Below, one piece after another: positions 17,972 through 26,580 of a DNA stretch of 64,000 nucleotides. Position numbers and translations under genes: made by a program. The first letter of the stretch is position 1, and each line of letters begins with the position of its first letter. The notes under the pieces are model-generated. The model searched no databases, had not been told where the DNA came from, and saw only the letters and a list, made by a program, of their open reading frames with translations. The stretch lies in contig JAHCMK010000012.1 of NCBI GenBank assembly GCA_019192445.1, positions 1 to 64,000 of the forward strand, read 5' to 3'. This DNA comes from Oceanococcus sp. HetDA_MAG_MS8 (GTDB taxonomy: Bacteria > Pseudomonadota > Gammaproteobacteria > Nevskiales > Oceanococcaceae).

Positions 17972-18658
17972 ATGAAATGGAATGTGTCCTCCTCTGCTGC
18001 TCTTTGCCTGGGTTTGCTAGCCACCGCCGCTAGTGCTGCCAGCTATGAGCAGCCGGAGCGCGTTCGAGACGCCATCCGTAGGCACATACAGGCTGCATAC
18101 CCCAACGCCGAGGTCGCGATCAGCACACCCACCCTAAATGGTGGTCTGCGCATGCCGCTCTGCGCGGAGCCGCTGCGTGCTTTTGATCCGCCAGGTGTGC
18201 GCCCCGGCAATCGGCGTACCGTAGGAGTGCAATGCCCTCAGGGCTGGACCTTATATGTACCCACCCAAATCACCCGCGAGGTCAACATGGTGGTGCTTGC
18301 CAGACCCATTAGCCGAGGCCAGGTTCTGACGACGCAGGACCTGCGCGTGGAACAGCGACCTGCTGCCAGCATGCCCTTAGGCTTTATTGGCGCTGTGAAT
18401 ATGGCCATCGGCCGCGAGGCCAAACAGGCTTTGCCTGCCGGCCTTGCACTTCGAGACAGTCATCTCGGTGGCGGCCGCGACGTACAGCGTGGACAGCAGG
18501 TGCGCTTGCTGGTGGCACGCGGCGGCCTACATATCGAAACTCAGGGCATTGCCGAAAGCGATGCTGCGGTGGGCCACTGGGTGGTCGTACGCAATCCTCG
18601 CTCGGGCCGACTGGTTGAAGGCCGGGTGCAGGAGCCGGGTTTGGTCCGCGTGCCATGA
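17972..18658 (+). CDS. flgA: Flagellar P-ring assembly chaperone FlgA
   Basis: A 228-residue periplasmic chaperone. Residues 1-22 form a signal peptide (LCLGLLATAASA, cleaved before ASYEQPE). The mature protein has the N-terminal FlgA domain (AYPNAEVAISTPTLNGGLRM) and a C-terminal SAF domain (VVLARPISRGQVLTTQDLRV; GIAESDAAVGHWVVVRNPRS). FlgA helps FlgI polymerise into the P ring. It is divergent from cheV and followed by flgM after a sigma-28 promoter. Confidence 0.95.
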   Translation: MKWNVSSSAALCLGLLATAASAASYEQPERVRDAIRRHIQAAYPNAEVAISTPTLNGGLRMPLCAEPLRAFDPPGVRPGNRRTVGVQCPQGWTLYVPTQITREVNMVVLARPISRGQVLTTQDLRVEQRPAASMPLGFIGAVNMAIGREAKQALPAGLALRDSHLGGGRDVQRGQQVRLLVARGGLHIETQGIAESDAAVGHWVVVRNPRSGRLVEGRVQEPGLVRVP

Positions 18659-18678
18659 AAAAACTTTCCTCATACCCC

Positions 18679-18705
18679 TTAAGTTTCGGCGACAGCGGCC
18701 GATAC
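18679..18705 (+). promoter_or_regulatory. Sigma-28 promoter of flgM-flgN
   Basis: TTAAGTTT-N11-GCCGATAC, one mismatch in each FliA element with exact spacing, 16 bases upstream of the flgM ATG. It lets sigma-28 boost its own anti-sigma factor, as in other flagellates. Confidence 0.85.
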
Positions 18706-18721
18706 ACTAAGCAGAGCTGAT

Positions 18722-19036
18722 ATGGATACCACGATGAACACGCGATATGACGTCGGCGGCAGCCTGCCAAAAAGCACCGTAGGAGTGAACGAAACCGTGC
18801 GCTCCGATCCCGCGAAACCTGGCAACACAACCACCGCCGCGAGCAGCCCAGCCCAGACTCAGGATCAGGTACAGCTGCGTAGCGCTGACTTGATGCAGCT
18901 AGTCCGTAATGCCCCCGATACCAATATGGATCGCATCGCCGAGCTGCGCGCACAAATCGCCAGCGGGGACTACGCCGTGGACGCCGACGCCATCGCTGAG
19001 GGAATGCTCAGCTTTGAATCTCAACTGCAAGGATAA
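18722..19036 (+). CDS. flgM: Anti-sigma-28 factor FlgM
   Basis: A 104-residue, mostly disordered protein. The N-terminal half is polar (GSLPKSTVGVNETVRSDPAK). The C-terminal helices (NMDRIAELRAQIASGDYAVD, ADAIAEGMLSFESQL) match the sigma-28-binding part of FlgM. FlgM inhibits FliA until it is secreted through the finished hook. An alternative ATG lies four codons downstream. flgN follows after 4 bases. Confidence 0.93.
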   Translation: MDTTMNTRYDVGGSLPKSTVGVNETVRSDPAKPGNTTTAASSPAQTQDQVQLRSADLMQLVRNAPDTNMDRIAELRAQIASGDYAVDADAIAEGMLSFESQLQG

Positions 19037-19040
19037 TCCC

Positions 19041-19421
19041 ATGACACCGGACACTGTGAGCACCAACGCAGATGATCTTCGTCCACTACTCCAGCAGCTC
19101 TTGCACACCCTGGAGGAAGAACAAGTCGTTTTGGATACAGAGTCCGCGACGGATTTGCACCCCGTCATCGAGCGTAAAGATGCGCTTTGCCAACAACTCA
19201 GCCTCTTCACCCAGGGTCATGACATGTCCATGCTCATGGACGCTGACACCCTCGACTTGTTACAGCGCTGCCAACAGCTCAACCTGCGCAATGGTGGACA
19301 TATCGATCAGCGGCGCGCAGAGGTTCGGAATCGGATGTCGCAGATGAACCCTGACAGCACCTACAACGCGCACGGGCAGTTCGGTGGCGGTAGTGGCCAG
19401 CGAGACTTCGCCAGAGTTTGA
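19041..19421 (+). CDS. flgN: Flagellar export chaperone FlgN
   Basis: A 126-residue helical protein from ATG 19041; the longer frame upstream lies inside flgM and is rejected. It has the FlgN pattern of long acidic helices: LRPLLQQLLHTLEEEQVVLD, then IERKDALCQQL, LDLLQRCQQLNLRNG and a glycine-rich tail (HGQFGGGSGQRDFARV). FlgN escorts FlgK and FlgL to the export gate. The flgM-flgN pairing supports the call. Confidence 0.88.
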   Translation: MTPDTVSTNADDLRPLLQQLLHTLEEEQVVLDTESATDLHPVIERKDALCQQLSLFTQGHDMSMLMDADTLDLLQRCQQLNLRNGGHIDQRRAEVRNRMSQMNPDSTYNAHGQFGGGSGQRDFARV

Positions 19422-19488
19422 ATGGTTCTAGACCCAACACTGGCGCAACAAAACGGGATGACATCACCCCGACCAGGCACACATAGAT

Positions 19489-19968
19489 TTAACTCACGTT
19501 CTTAGAACCCGGTGATTGTTCTTGGGCTTGGCCATGCAGCCGGGTGAGAAGCTCGGCCTCCGCGTGACTTAAGCCAGCCACACGCGCCAGCTCCTTGGCT
19601 GACCAACCCTGGCGAGCCAAAACAATGACATCTTCAGTCGTCATACCGTCTGCGGTAATGGTATTCGAGCTGCTCACCGCCGTCATTTGCAATTGCAGCT
19701 CCTGACGCTGCTTCATGGCCTGCATACGCGCTTCCAGCGCACCGATGCTGGCGCGCAGTTCTGCCACTTCGGCGCGTAAAGGCTGCGCTTGTTGAAGGGA
19801 TAGGCTTTCTGAAAGCTCATCTGCTGGCTTGGCTGTGCCTGGCTCGCTTGCATCGGAGGTAGAAGGGCGTACGCACCCCCACACAACTAAGGCAGCCAAA
19901 GCTGCCATAAACGCTGCCAGCACGGGCTCCATCCAAGGTTGCCACCAGGCTGTTACTGCAATGTCCAT
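19489..19968 (-). CDS. DUF2802 family membrane-anchored protein
   Basis: A 159-residue protein with one N-terminal transmembrane helix (about 13-33, VLAAFMAALAALVVWGC). A coiled coil spans about 55-95 (QPLRAEVAELRASIGALEAR). The C-terminal helix-turn-helix-like region is VIVLARQGWSAKELARVAGL followed by SHAEAELLTRLH, typical of DUF2802. Family members commonly sit beside flagellar or chemotaxis genes; the function is unknown. Start ATG 19968 has AGAGG six bases upstream. It converges on flgN. Confidence 0.8.
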   Translation of the reverse strand: MDIAVTAWWQPWMEPVLAAFMAALAALVVWGCVRPSTSDASEPGTAKPADELSESLSLQQAQPLRAEVAELRASIGALEARMQAMKQRQELQLQMTAVSSSNTITADGMTTEDVIVLARQGWSAKELARVAGLSHAEAELLTRLHGQAQEQSPGSKNVS

Positions 19969-20139
19969 GTCAGACCTCTGACTTAAGACGTAGAAAAACC
20001 GTCATGTTGCAATTCCTTTGCCATCGCCGCCCCCTGTCAGCTCTGGCCAAACCAACATCAGCTACAGCGGTTTCGTCGCCGAAACAGCAAGGTAACCTAA
20101 AATAGCAGGCTGCCCGACTCCCCTGCCTAAGGATCCTCA

Positions 20140-20475
20140 GTGATACTGATACTGGAACAGAATACTGATCACGAACGCACAGCTTATGCCGCGCCGCTGA
20201 CTCAGTTGAACCAGCGTCCCAGCATCGATCATCGCAGCCACATGATCCACGGTGCCAAGACAACACTCACCGAGGTCGACCTGCTCGGTGATACCCACGC
20301 GCTAGACGCCAACATGGGGCTGATGACTTTTCAGCCCAAACCTGAAGATGCCTTAGTCGATGACCCTCAAGCCCTACGTATGCACGAGTTAGCCCGCTTT
20401 ATCGATGATGTGAATATGTCTCGCCAGGCCTGTGAGGCCCGCATGACACGCGCCGCTCAGGCGCCTAATGCATGA
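20140..20475 (+). CDS. Hypothetical protein upstream of mfd
   Basis: A 111-residue soluble protein that I do not recognise. It starts at GTG 20140 with AAGGA six bases upstream. The sequence contains DLLGDTHALDANMGLMTFQP and ends in a helix (ELARFIDDVNMSRQACEARM). No signal peptide, membrane segment or metal motif is visible. Its stop overlaps the mfd start (ATGA), suggesting translational coupling to repair factor Mfd. Codon use resembles its neighbours, so it is probably a real native gene. Confidence 0.65.
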   Translation: MILILEQNTDHERTAYAAPLTQLNQRPSIDHRSHMIHGAKTTLTEVDLLGDTHALDANMGLMTFQPKPEDALVDDPQALRMHELARFIDDVNMSRQACEARMTRAAQAPNA

Positions 20476-23400
20476 CCGGGGCGCCCTGGGCTGCGCTGAG
20501 TCTGGCCGAAGACGCAGGAACCAAACTCAACTGGCCACAGCTGGATGCAGGTAATTTCCCGGCGGCCTTAGTTGCCGCCGCCCAGTCTGGCAGCGGTCCC
20601 GTATTACTCATCGCGCCGGATGAACAGCAAGCCTGGCGCCTAGAGCATGCTCTGCGGTTCTATGCCCAGGACCAACTCAGCGTTTATCACTTTTGTGACC
20701 CCGAAACGCTGCCTTATGATCTGTATTCGCCGCATCCCGACCTCATATCCGACCGGCTGGGGCTGCTCAGTCAATTGCCGCAGATTCGCAGCGGCATCGT
20801 GATCACCACACCCTATGGCCTGCGCTCACGCCTGCCCTCAAAGGACTATCTGCAGTCACGCAGCTTTGTGTGGGAGGTCGGCGCACGTCTAGACCTAGAA
20901 GCAGAGCTCAAACGCTTAGCACAAGCCGGCTACGCGCGGGTACCGGAAGTGAGCGGACACGGGGAGTACGCTGTGCGCGGCTCCATTCTCGACGTTTTCC
21001 CCATGGGAGCAGAACGCGCCGTGCGGGTGGATCTATTCGATGACGAAATCGATTCGCTGCGCTGGTTTGATACAGACTCGCAACGGTCGGCTGACAAGGT
21101 GGACGCGATTCGCCTGCTGCCCACCCGGGAAGTGCCCCTGGATGACGAGGCTATTGCGCAGTTCAAGGAGCGCTACCGAGTTCGTTTCCCTGGTGACATT
21201 CATCGCAGTCGCATTTATGACGATGTCTCCAAAGGCATTGCACCGGGCGGCATTGAAGCCTGGCTGCCGTTGTTTTTTGCACAGCCGGCCAACTTATTCG
21301 ATTACCTACCTCGCCACATTCGCGTCGTCGATGCCGCAGGTCCTGGCGCCTTTGCTCAAGACTGGGCCGATATTTGCGAACGTCACGAACAGCGGCGACA
21401 CGACATCGAAAGGCCGGTACTCGATCCAGCCGAACTCTATTTGGCCCCGGACACCTTGGATAATCAGCTCAGCGGCTTTGGTTATACCCAGGTGCCCTTT
21501 GAGAGCAACAGCGGCGATGTGCCTCAAGTCAGTTGGGAGGTGGCCTTAGCCGATGATGCGCGCTGTTTGTTTGTTGCCAACACGGCTAGCCAGCGTGAAC
21601 AGATCGAAAATGAGTTGAATAGTCGCGGACAAACACCGCGACGCTACTCCGACCTGGGAAGTTTTCGCCAAGACAAGGCCCGCCTGGGCGTCACCCTGGG
21701 CCGCTTAGAACGCGGCTGCGATCTTGGCAATGGCATGCGCGTGGTGGCCCACAGCGAGCTCTACGGCAGCCGGCCGCCAGTTCGCCAACGCAAACGCGCC
21801 AACCGGGATGCCGAGTCCTTACTCAAGGACTTATCTAGCCTGGCAGTTGGCGCAGCTGTGGTGCACCGTGATCATGGGGTGGGCATTTATCAAGGTCTTA
21901 CCCACCTCACAGCCGGCGGCATAGAGCAAGAATTCCTGGCCCTGGAATACGCCGACGGCGACAAAATTTATGTGCCGGTCACCGGACTGGAGCAGATCCA
22001 CCGCTACACCGGAGCCGACCTCGACAATCCACCACTCACCCGCCTGCGCACGGATCGCTGGTCTAAAAACCGGGAGAAGGCGGAGAAGCGGGCGCGTGAT
22101 GTCGCCGCGGAACTGCTCGAAATCCAGGCCCGCCGGGCTGCACAACCCGGACAGCGGCTGGTGTGCGAAGAGCAGGATTACCACCGCTTTGCCAGTGGCT
22201 TTCCCTTCACGGAAACCGACGACCAAGCACGCGCCATTGAGCAGGTCCTGGAGGATCTGGCCAAAGCCCATCCGATGGATCGTATTGTTTGCGGCGATGT
22301 GGGCTTTGGTAAAACGGAAGTTGCCCTGCGCGCCGCCTTTGTGGCCGCGGCTGCAGGAACGCAGGTTTGCTTGATCGCACCAACAACCCTACTCGCTCAG
22401 CAACACCTCAATACCTTCATGGATCGCTTTGCCGATTGGCCGATCCGCGTCGAAGGTTTATCCAGGCTCAAAACTGGCAAGCAGCAGACTCGCTTGCTAG
22501 AGGACCTGGACAATGGCCGCATTGATATCATTGTAGGCACCCACCGGTTGTTGCAAAAAGACATACGATTCAAGAATTTAGGCCTGGTTATCGTTGACGA
22601 AGAGCAACGCTTTGGGGTGCGTCACAAAGAGCGACTAAAAAGCCTGCGGTCCGAGGTGGATATGCTCACCCTCACCGCCACCCCGATTCCGCGTACCCTC
22701 AACATGAGCCTGGCTGGCATTCGCGACATGTCGGTGATTGCGACCCCGCCCGTGAAGCGGCTGGCGATCAAAACCTTTGTCACGGAGTGGGAGGATGCAC
22801 GCATCCATGAAGCCTGCCAGCGTGAGCTGCGGCGTGGGGGCCAGGTGTACTTCTTACATAACCGCGTGGAAGACATCGAACGCGTAGCCGCCGAGGTGCG
22901 GCGGATTAACCCTGAGGCCAGAGTCGCCGTTGCCCACGGGCAAATGAATGAGCGGGAGTTGGAGCGGGTGATGCTCGACTTCTACCACAACCGCTTCAAT
23001 ATTTTGGTGTGCACCACAATTATTGAGTCCGGCATTGATGTTCCCAATGCCAATACTATTTTGATCAATAGAGCCGATCGCTTGGGCTTGGCACAGTTGC
23101 ACCAGCTACGCGGCCGCGTGGGGCGCTCCCACCACCGCGCCTATTGTTTTTTGTTGGTGCCGCCAAGTGAGCTGCTCACCCATGATGCCGAACAGCGCTT
23201 AACAGCCATCTCGCAGATGACCGACTTGGGCGCCGGCTTCCAACTATCCACCCATGATCTGGAAATACGCGGTGCTGGGGAGTTACTCGGCTCTGCACAG
23301 TCTGGTCAGATCCACGCCATCGGCTTTACGCTCTACGCGGAAATGCTGTCCAAAGCGGTTCGCGCCCTCAAACGCGGAGAGTTGGACGGCCCCCTAGAAG

Positions 23401-23855
23401 ACATTCCACAAACTGAAGTAGAACTGGGTGGTTCTGCCCTCTTCCCTGAAGACTATATCGGTGATGTGAACACCCGCCTTACGCTCTACAAGCGCTTGGG
23501 CCAAACGGCAACCGATGCTGAGGTAGACGACCTGCGCAGCGAAATTATGGACCGCTTTGGTGATTTACCCGAAGTGGCCCAGCGTTTGTTTGATGGCCAA
23601 CGCCTCCGGGTGCATGCGGCTCCACTGCGTCTACAACGCATTGAAGCGGGCAAGGCCGGCATACGCATTGTGTTTGGAAAGCATGCCCAGCTGGACCCCA
23701 GCCGCTTGTTGAGACTGATTCAAAGTCGGCCCAAAGATTACAAGCTCAGCGGTGATAAACAGCTGGATTACAACCGACCGCTGGAGGACCGTGACACCCG
23801 GTTGCGTGCCCTGACTGGCATACTCGATTTTCTGCTCAAGGGGGACAACACATGA
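20472..23855 (+). CDS. mfd: Transcription-repair coupling factor Mfd
   Basis: A 1127-residue superfamily 2 translocase of typical length. The N-terminal UvrB-homology module (to about residue 330) binds UvrA. The RNA polymerase-interacting domain includes LAVGAAVVHRDHGVGIYQGL. The helicase domain has Walker A GDVGFGKTEVA (about 606-616), the DEEQRFGV box (about 709) and motif VI LHQLRGRVGRSHHRAYCF. The C-terminal TRCF domain follows. Mfd removes polymerase stalled at lesions and recruits UvrAB; uvrB lies at 58200. It overlaps csiV by 4 bases. Confidence 0.98.
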   Translation: MTGAPWAALSLAEDAGTKLNWPQLDAGNFPAALVAAAQSGSGPVLLIAPDEQQAWRLEHALRFYAQDQLSVYHFCDPETLPYDLYSPHPDLISDRLGLLSQLPQIRSGIVITTPYGLRSRLPSKDYLQSRSFVWEVGARLDLEAELKRLAQAGYARVPEVSGHGEYAVRGSILDVFPMGAERAVRVDLFDDEIDSLRWFDTDSQRSADKVDAIRLLPTREVPLDDEAIAQFKERYRVRFPGDIHRSRIYDDVSKGIAPGGIEAWLPLFFAQPANLFDYLPRHIRVVDAAGPGAFAQDWADICERHEQRRHDIERPVLDPAELYLAPDTLDNQLSGFGYTQVPFESNSGDVPQVSWEVALADDARCLFVANTASQREQIENELNSRGQTPRRYSDLGSFRQDKARLGVTLGRLERGCDLGNGMRVVAHSELYGSRPPVRQRKRANRDAESLLKDLSSLAVGAAVVHRDHGVGIYQGLTHLTAGGIEQEFLALEYADGDKIYVPVTGLEQIHRYTGADLDNPPLTRLRTDRWSKNREKAEKRARDVAAELLEIQARRAAQPGQRLVCEEQDYHRFASGFPFTETDDQARAIEQVLEDLAKAHPMDRIVCGDVGFGKTEVALRAAFVAAAAGTQVCLIAPTTLLAQQHLNTFMDRFADWPIRVEGLSRLKTGKQQTRLLEDLDNGRIDIIVGTHRLLQKDIRFKNLGLVIVDEEQRFGVRHKERLKSLRSEVDMLTLTATPIPRTLNMSLAGIRDMSVIATPPVKRLAIKTFVTEWEDARIHEACQRELRRGGQVYFLHNRVEDIERVAAEVRRINPEARVAVAHGQMNERELERVMLDFYHNRFNILVCTTIIESGIDVPNANTILINRADRLGLAQLHQLRGRVGRSHHRAYCFLLVPPSELLTHDAEQRLTAISQMTDLGAGFQLSTHDLEIRGAGELLGSAQSGQIHAIGFTLYAEMLSKAVRALKRGELDGPLEDIPQTEVELGGSALFPEDYIGDVNTRLTLYKRLGQTATDAEVDDLRSEIMDRFGDLPEVAQRLFDGQRLRVHAAPLRLQRIEAGKAGIRIVFGKHAQLDPSRLLRLIQSRPKDYKLSGDKQLDYNRPLEDRDTRLRALTGILDFLLKGDNT

Positions 23856-24676
23856 CGCGTCTAAGCTCTTGGGTGCTGGCGATGTGGCTGGCATCGCCGC
23901 TACCTGCCCTGGCTGATGTACTCCAACTCGATATGGTGTTGTTCGCCCAGCCGCCATGGATTACCAAGCGTGATCAAGGGCAATGGGACTACCAAACGCC
24001 ACCGCCTGCGACGCGCGTCGACCCTGCGCAGGCTGAGCAAGACGGAACAGCAAGGCTTATCGCGACCGAGCAAGGCGGCTTAGCCCAGGAAGTGCAACGC
24101 CTCGAGGCTGAAGGCTACACCGTGCTAGATCAATTGAGTCTGCAATTTGAGCAAACGCGTAACGCTGATGCGGTTCACTGGCAGATCCAAGCCGGCGAGC
24201 CCCTGCTGGTTGAACCCTCCTTGGCAGTGTCCGGCGACCAGCTCATGGGTAGCCAATGGTACGAGGAGAGCCTCTCTCGTCAGATGCAAACCCACTTTGC
24301 CGTGGATGGTTGGGTGCGCGCCTGGGTCGATCGCTACCTCTTTGTGGAGTTCGATATCGGTCAATTTGTGGGCAATACCCAGCGCCTCGAAGAACTGCGC
24401 ACCCGATCGGCAGCTTGGCAGTCCGCTTCTGATTTCAGCCAATCCCTATCGTCTTCTCCATACAACAGTCCCTTTGGCAACGCCGGCCCCGCTCCCGCTG
24501 TCGGAGCTGTATCCACCGTCGATGTTTGGCCTGCAGAGGCCGTAGATCTGTATCGATTGCAGGAACGCAAACGCGTGCGCTTGAACGAGCTTCACTACTT
24601 TGACCATCCACGGATCGGGATGTTGATCCAAATCACCGAACCCAAGACCAGCCCCTTGCTAGAGCCAGAATCATGA
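23852..24676 (+). CDS. csiV: CsiV family periplasmic protein
   Basis: A 274-residue protein. A signal peptide covers about residues 1-21 (VLAMWLASPLPALA, then DVLQLDMVLFAQ). The sequence has the CsiV pattern of tryptophan- and proline-rich segments and the C-terminal RVRLNELHYFDHPRIGMLIQ. Family members bind peptidoglycan in the periplasm and are needed for cell shape integrity in Vibrio. The location just after mfd is the known conserved context. It overlaps mfd and the next lipoprotein by 4 bases each (ATGA). Confidence 0.85.
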   Translation: MTRLSSWVLAMWLASPLPALADVLQLDMVLFAQPPWITKRDQGQWDYQTPPPATRVDPAQAEQDGTARLIATEQGGLAQEVQRLEAEGYTVLDQLSLQFEQTRNADAVHWQIQAGEPLLVEPSLAVSGDQLMGSQWYEESLSRQMQTHFAVDGWVRAWVDRYLFVEFDIGQFVGNTQRLEELRTRSAAWQSASDFSQSLSSSPYNSPFGNAGPAPAVGAVSTVDVWPAEAVDLYRLQERKRVRLNELHYFDHPRIGMLIQITEPKTSPLLEPES

Positions 24677-25215
24677 ACAGTGGGCCAATCGTGGCTGTGC
24701 TTGGCGCCCTAGTTCTCGCTGCTTGTGCGTCCCGCACCCCGTCTACAGCGCCCACCGCTGGAAATACGCAGCCTCCCCCCATGCAGGGCAGCCTGGCTGC
24801 GGTTCCAGTGCTGACTTTGGATGCGCCACCTGCCCGCGTACGCCAACCTGGGTCTGAGGGTGAGTTTGGTTATGCCAGCACTATCTCGGTGGAAGTCGAC
24901 CTGGCCCAAGCTGGGCAGTGGACAGCCTGGGATGAACGGCGACAACGCCTGCGCTGGGAACTGAGCAGTCCACAGTCGCAGAATCTGAGCTTACATTTCT
25001 CAGAGTTCCACCTGCCGCCCGGGGCCCGTCTGCAGATTTACGACCCCAGCAACATCCGCAAAGGCATGCTGGAACTAGGCCCGGAAGCCAATCAACCTCA
25101 TGGACAGTATTGGACCCCTCAGTTTGCCGCTGAGCGCATCCGTATAGACCTGGTGTTAAACCGGCAAAGCACCGGCCTTGCACTCCGCCTGGCGGATATC
25201 AATATCGCCTATTAA
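24673..25215 (+). CDS. Lipoprotein with lysyl-endopeptidase-type N-terminal domain
   Basis: A 180-residue predicted lipoprotein with lipobox LAAC and Cys18. A proline/threonine-rich linker follows. Residues about 60-178 form a beta-rich domain with LSLHFSEFHLPPGARLQIYD, GPEANQPHGQYWTPQF and ERIRIDLVL. This resembles the N-terminal domain that precedes the trypsin-like protease in lysyl endopeptidase-like proteins, but here the protease is absent. It overlaps csiV by 4 bases. Function unknown; the similarity is from memory of the motif pattern. Confidence 0.6.
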   Translation: MNSGPIVAVLGALVLAACASRTPSTAPTAGNTQPPPMQGSLAAVPVLTLDAPPARVRQPGSEGEFGYASTISVEVDLAQAGQWTAWDERRQRLRWELSSPQSQNLSLHFSEFHLPPGARLQIYDPSNIRKGMLELGPEANQPHGQYWTPQFAAERIRIDLVLNRQSTGLALRLADINIAY

Positions 25216-25282
25216 GAGTGGAGCCGCTGTGCGCCGGCTCATTAGCGCAGCGCTGAGGGCACAATTGCCCTGCCAGGGCAGG

Positions 25283-26008
25283 TCACCCTGCCACCGCCGC
25301 GAGTACTCTCAACACTTGAGACCGCCCGCGATCAATACACTCGGCAATCTCATCATGAATTCCCCCATGGCCCAAGCCTGCGGCCCAATTCACCACCATG
25401 GCCAGACAGGCATAGGGAAGCTCGGCCTCTTTGGCTAAGGCAGCCTCTGGCATACCCGTCATACCCACAATGTCGGCTCCCATCCGACGCAGCATTTCAA
25501 TTTCGGCCGCCGTTTCTAGCCTTGGCCCCTGCGTGACAGCATGGACACCATCGCTAATCACATCTACCTCAGCGGTCTGCGCAGCTGCAGACAAGTCTTG
25601 TCTGAGGCGCGGGTCATAGGGGGGCGCGAACTCAATATGCATCACGTTGTCGGACTCGGCATCACAAAAACTATGCTGGCGCCCCCAGGTGAGGTCGATC
25701 AGATCATGCGGCAGTACAAGAGTTGCCGGCTCCATATCGGCGCGGATACCGCCCACTGCGGCGATACCAATAACCCGCTTAGCCCCTGCCTCTTGCAAGG
25801 CCGCAATATTGGCCCGGTAGTTCACCCGATGCGGTGGAAGACGATGACCCAGACCATGACGCGGCAGGAAAACCACGGGACTCCCAAAATATGACCCGCG
25901 CGTCACCACAACTGGCGTCGGTGACCATGGCGTGTCGACTTCCAGCGACTCGACCTCGCTGAGGTCCGGCAAGGTATTCAGGCCAGTGCCCCCAATGATG
26001 CCCAACAT
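25283..26008 (-). CDS. S-methyl-5'-thioinosine phosphorylase (MTAP/PNP family)
   Basis: A 241-residue nucleoside phosphorylase. The N-terminal IIGGTGLNTLPDL is the phosphate-binding GGTG motif of the MTAP family. VVFLPRHGLGHRLPPHRVNY and DVISDGVHAVTQGPRLETAA are also typical, as is IVGMTGMPEAALAKEAELPY. In pseudomonads the homologue prefers methylthioinosine and is grouped with nagZ and hpt; that grouping is present here. It splits methylthioinosine to hypoxanthine, which the adjacent hypoxanthine transferase can salvage. Confidence 0.87.
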   Translation of the reverse strand: MLGIIGGTGLNTLPDLSEVESLEVDTPWSPTPVVVTRGSYFGSPVVFLPRHGLGHRLPPHRVNYRANIAALQEAGAKRVIGIAAVGGIRADMEPATLVLPHDLIDLTWGRQHSFCDAESDNVMHIEFAPPYDPRLRQDLSAAAQTAEVDVISDGVHAVTQGPRLETAAEIEMLRRMGADIVGMTGMPEAALAKEAELPYACLAMVVNWAAGLGHGGIHDEIAECIDRGRSQVLRVLAAVAG

Positions 26009-26019
26009 AGCTTTGTTTC

Positions 26020-26580
26020 CTAGGGTAGTGCCAAGATGCGGTCGTACTGACGATGCGCCTCGTGATAATCCATCCCAGCCCCGAGCAGATAACGGTCTGG
26101 CAGTTCAATACCGATGTAGTCGGCTTGTGCGCGCGGATCTCTACGCTGATGAGACTTGCTGCAGGTCACCAGAGTACGAACCGATGCCGGCTGCTCCGCC
26201 CTGAGCGCCTCTTGTATCGCCACTAAAGTGGTGCCCTCATCGAGAATATCGTCAATGATCAATACATGCCGGCCGCGCACTGCATGGCTGGGCGGCGCCT
26301 TCCAATGCAGTTCGCCACCAGAGGTCGCGCCGCGGTAACGCGTGGCATGTAAGTATCCCAAGTCATGGGCGAAGCCCCAGCGCCGGGTCACTTCCGCAGT
26401 GGCATACAGACCTCCCACCATGACGCACAACACAAGCGGCGATAAGCCCTGTAAATCCTGCGCACTTTGCGCTGCGAGCCGGTCGTAAATAGAGGCCAGC
26501 TGTGCAGAGGACACCAGTTCCTCACAGTCACTTAGCCGTTGCTGTGCGTCTTCAAGGCGTTGCTGGTCAGAATCGCTCAT
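26020..26580 (-). CDS. hpt: Hypoxanthine-guanine phosphoribosyltransferase
   Basis: A 186-residue type I phosphoribosyltransferase. The PRPP-binding motif VLIIDDILDEGTTLVAIQEA is clear (about residues 105-125), and the hypoxanthine-binding region DYIGIELPDRYLLGAGMDYH lies near the C-terminus. It recycles hypoxanthine and guanine to nucleotides, matching the product of the neighbouring phosphorylase 11 bases away. Its start overlaps the mechanosensitive channel stop (ATGA). Confidence 0.9.
   Translation of the reverse strand: MSDSDQQRLEDAQQRLSDCEELVSSAQLASIYDRLAAQSAQDLQGLSPLVLCVMVGGLYATAEVTRRWGFAHDLGYLHATRYRGATSGGELHWKAPPSHAVRGRHVLIIDDILDEGTTLVAIQEALRAEQPASVRTLVTCSKSHQRRDPRAQADYIGIELPDRYLLGAGMDYHEAHRQYDRILALP

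Noticed and set aside
18909..19040. Longer flgN frame starting inside flgM
   Set aside because: The upstream part overlaps flgM in another frame; ATG 19041 gives the normal FlgN length.
25216..25282. GC-rich hairpin between the lipoprotein and phosphorylase genes as terminator
   Set aside because: Short stem and no T run on either strand.
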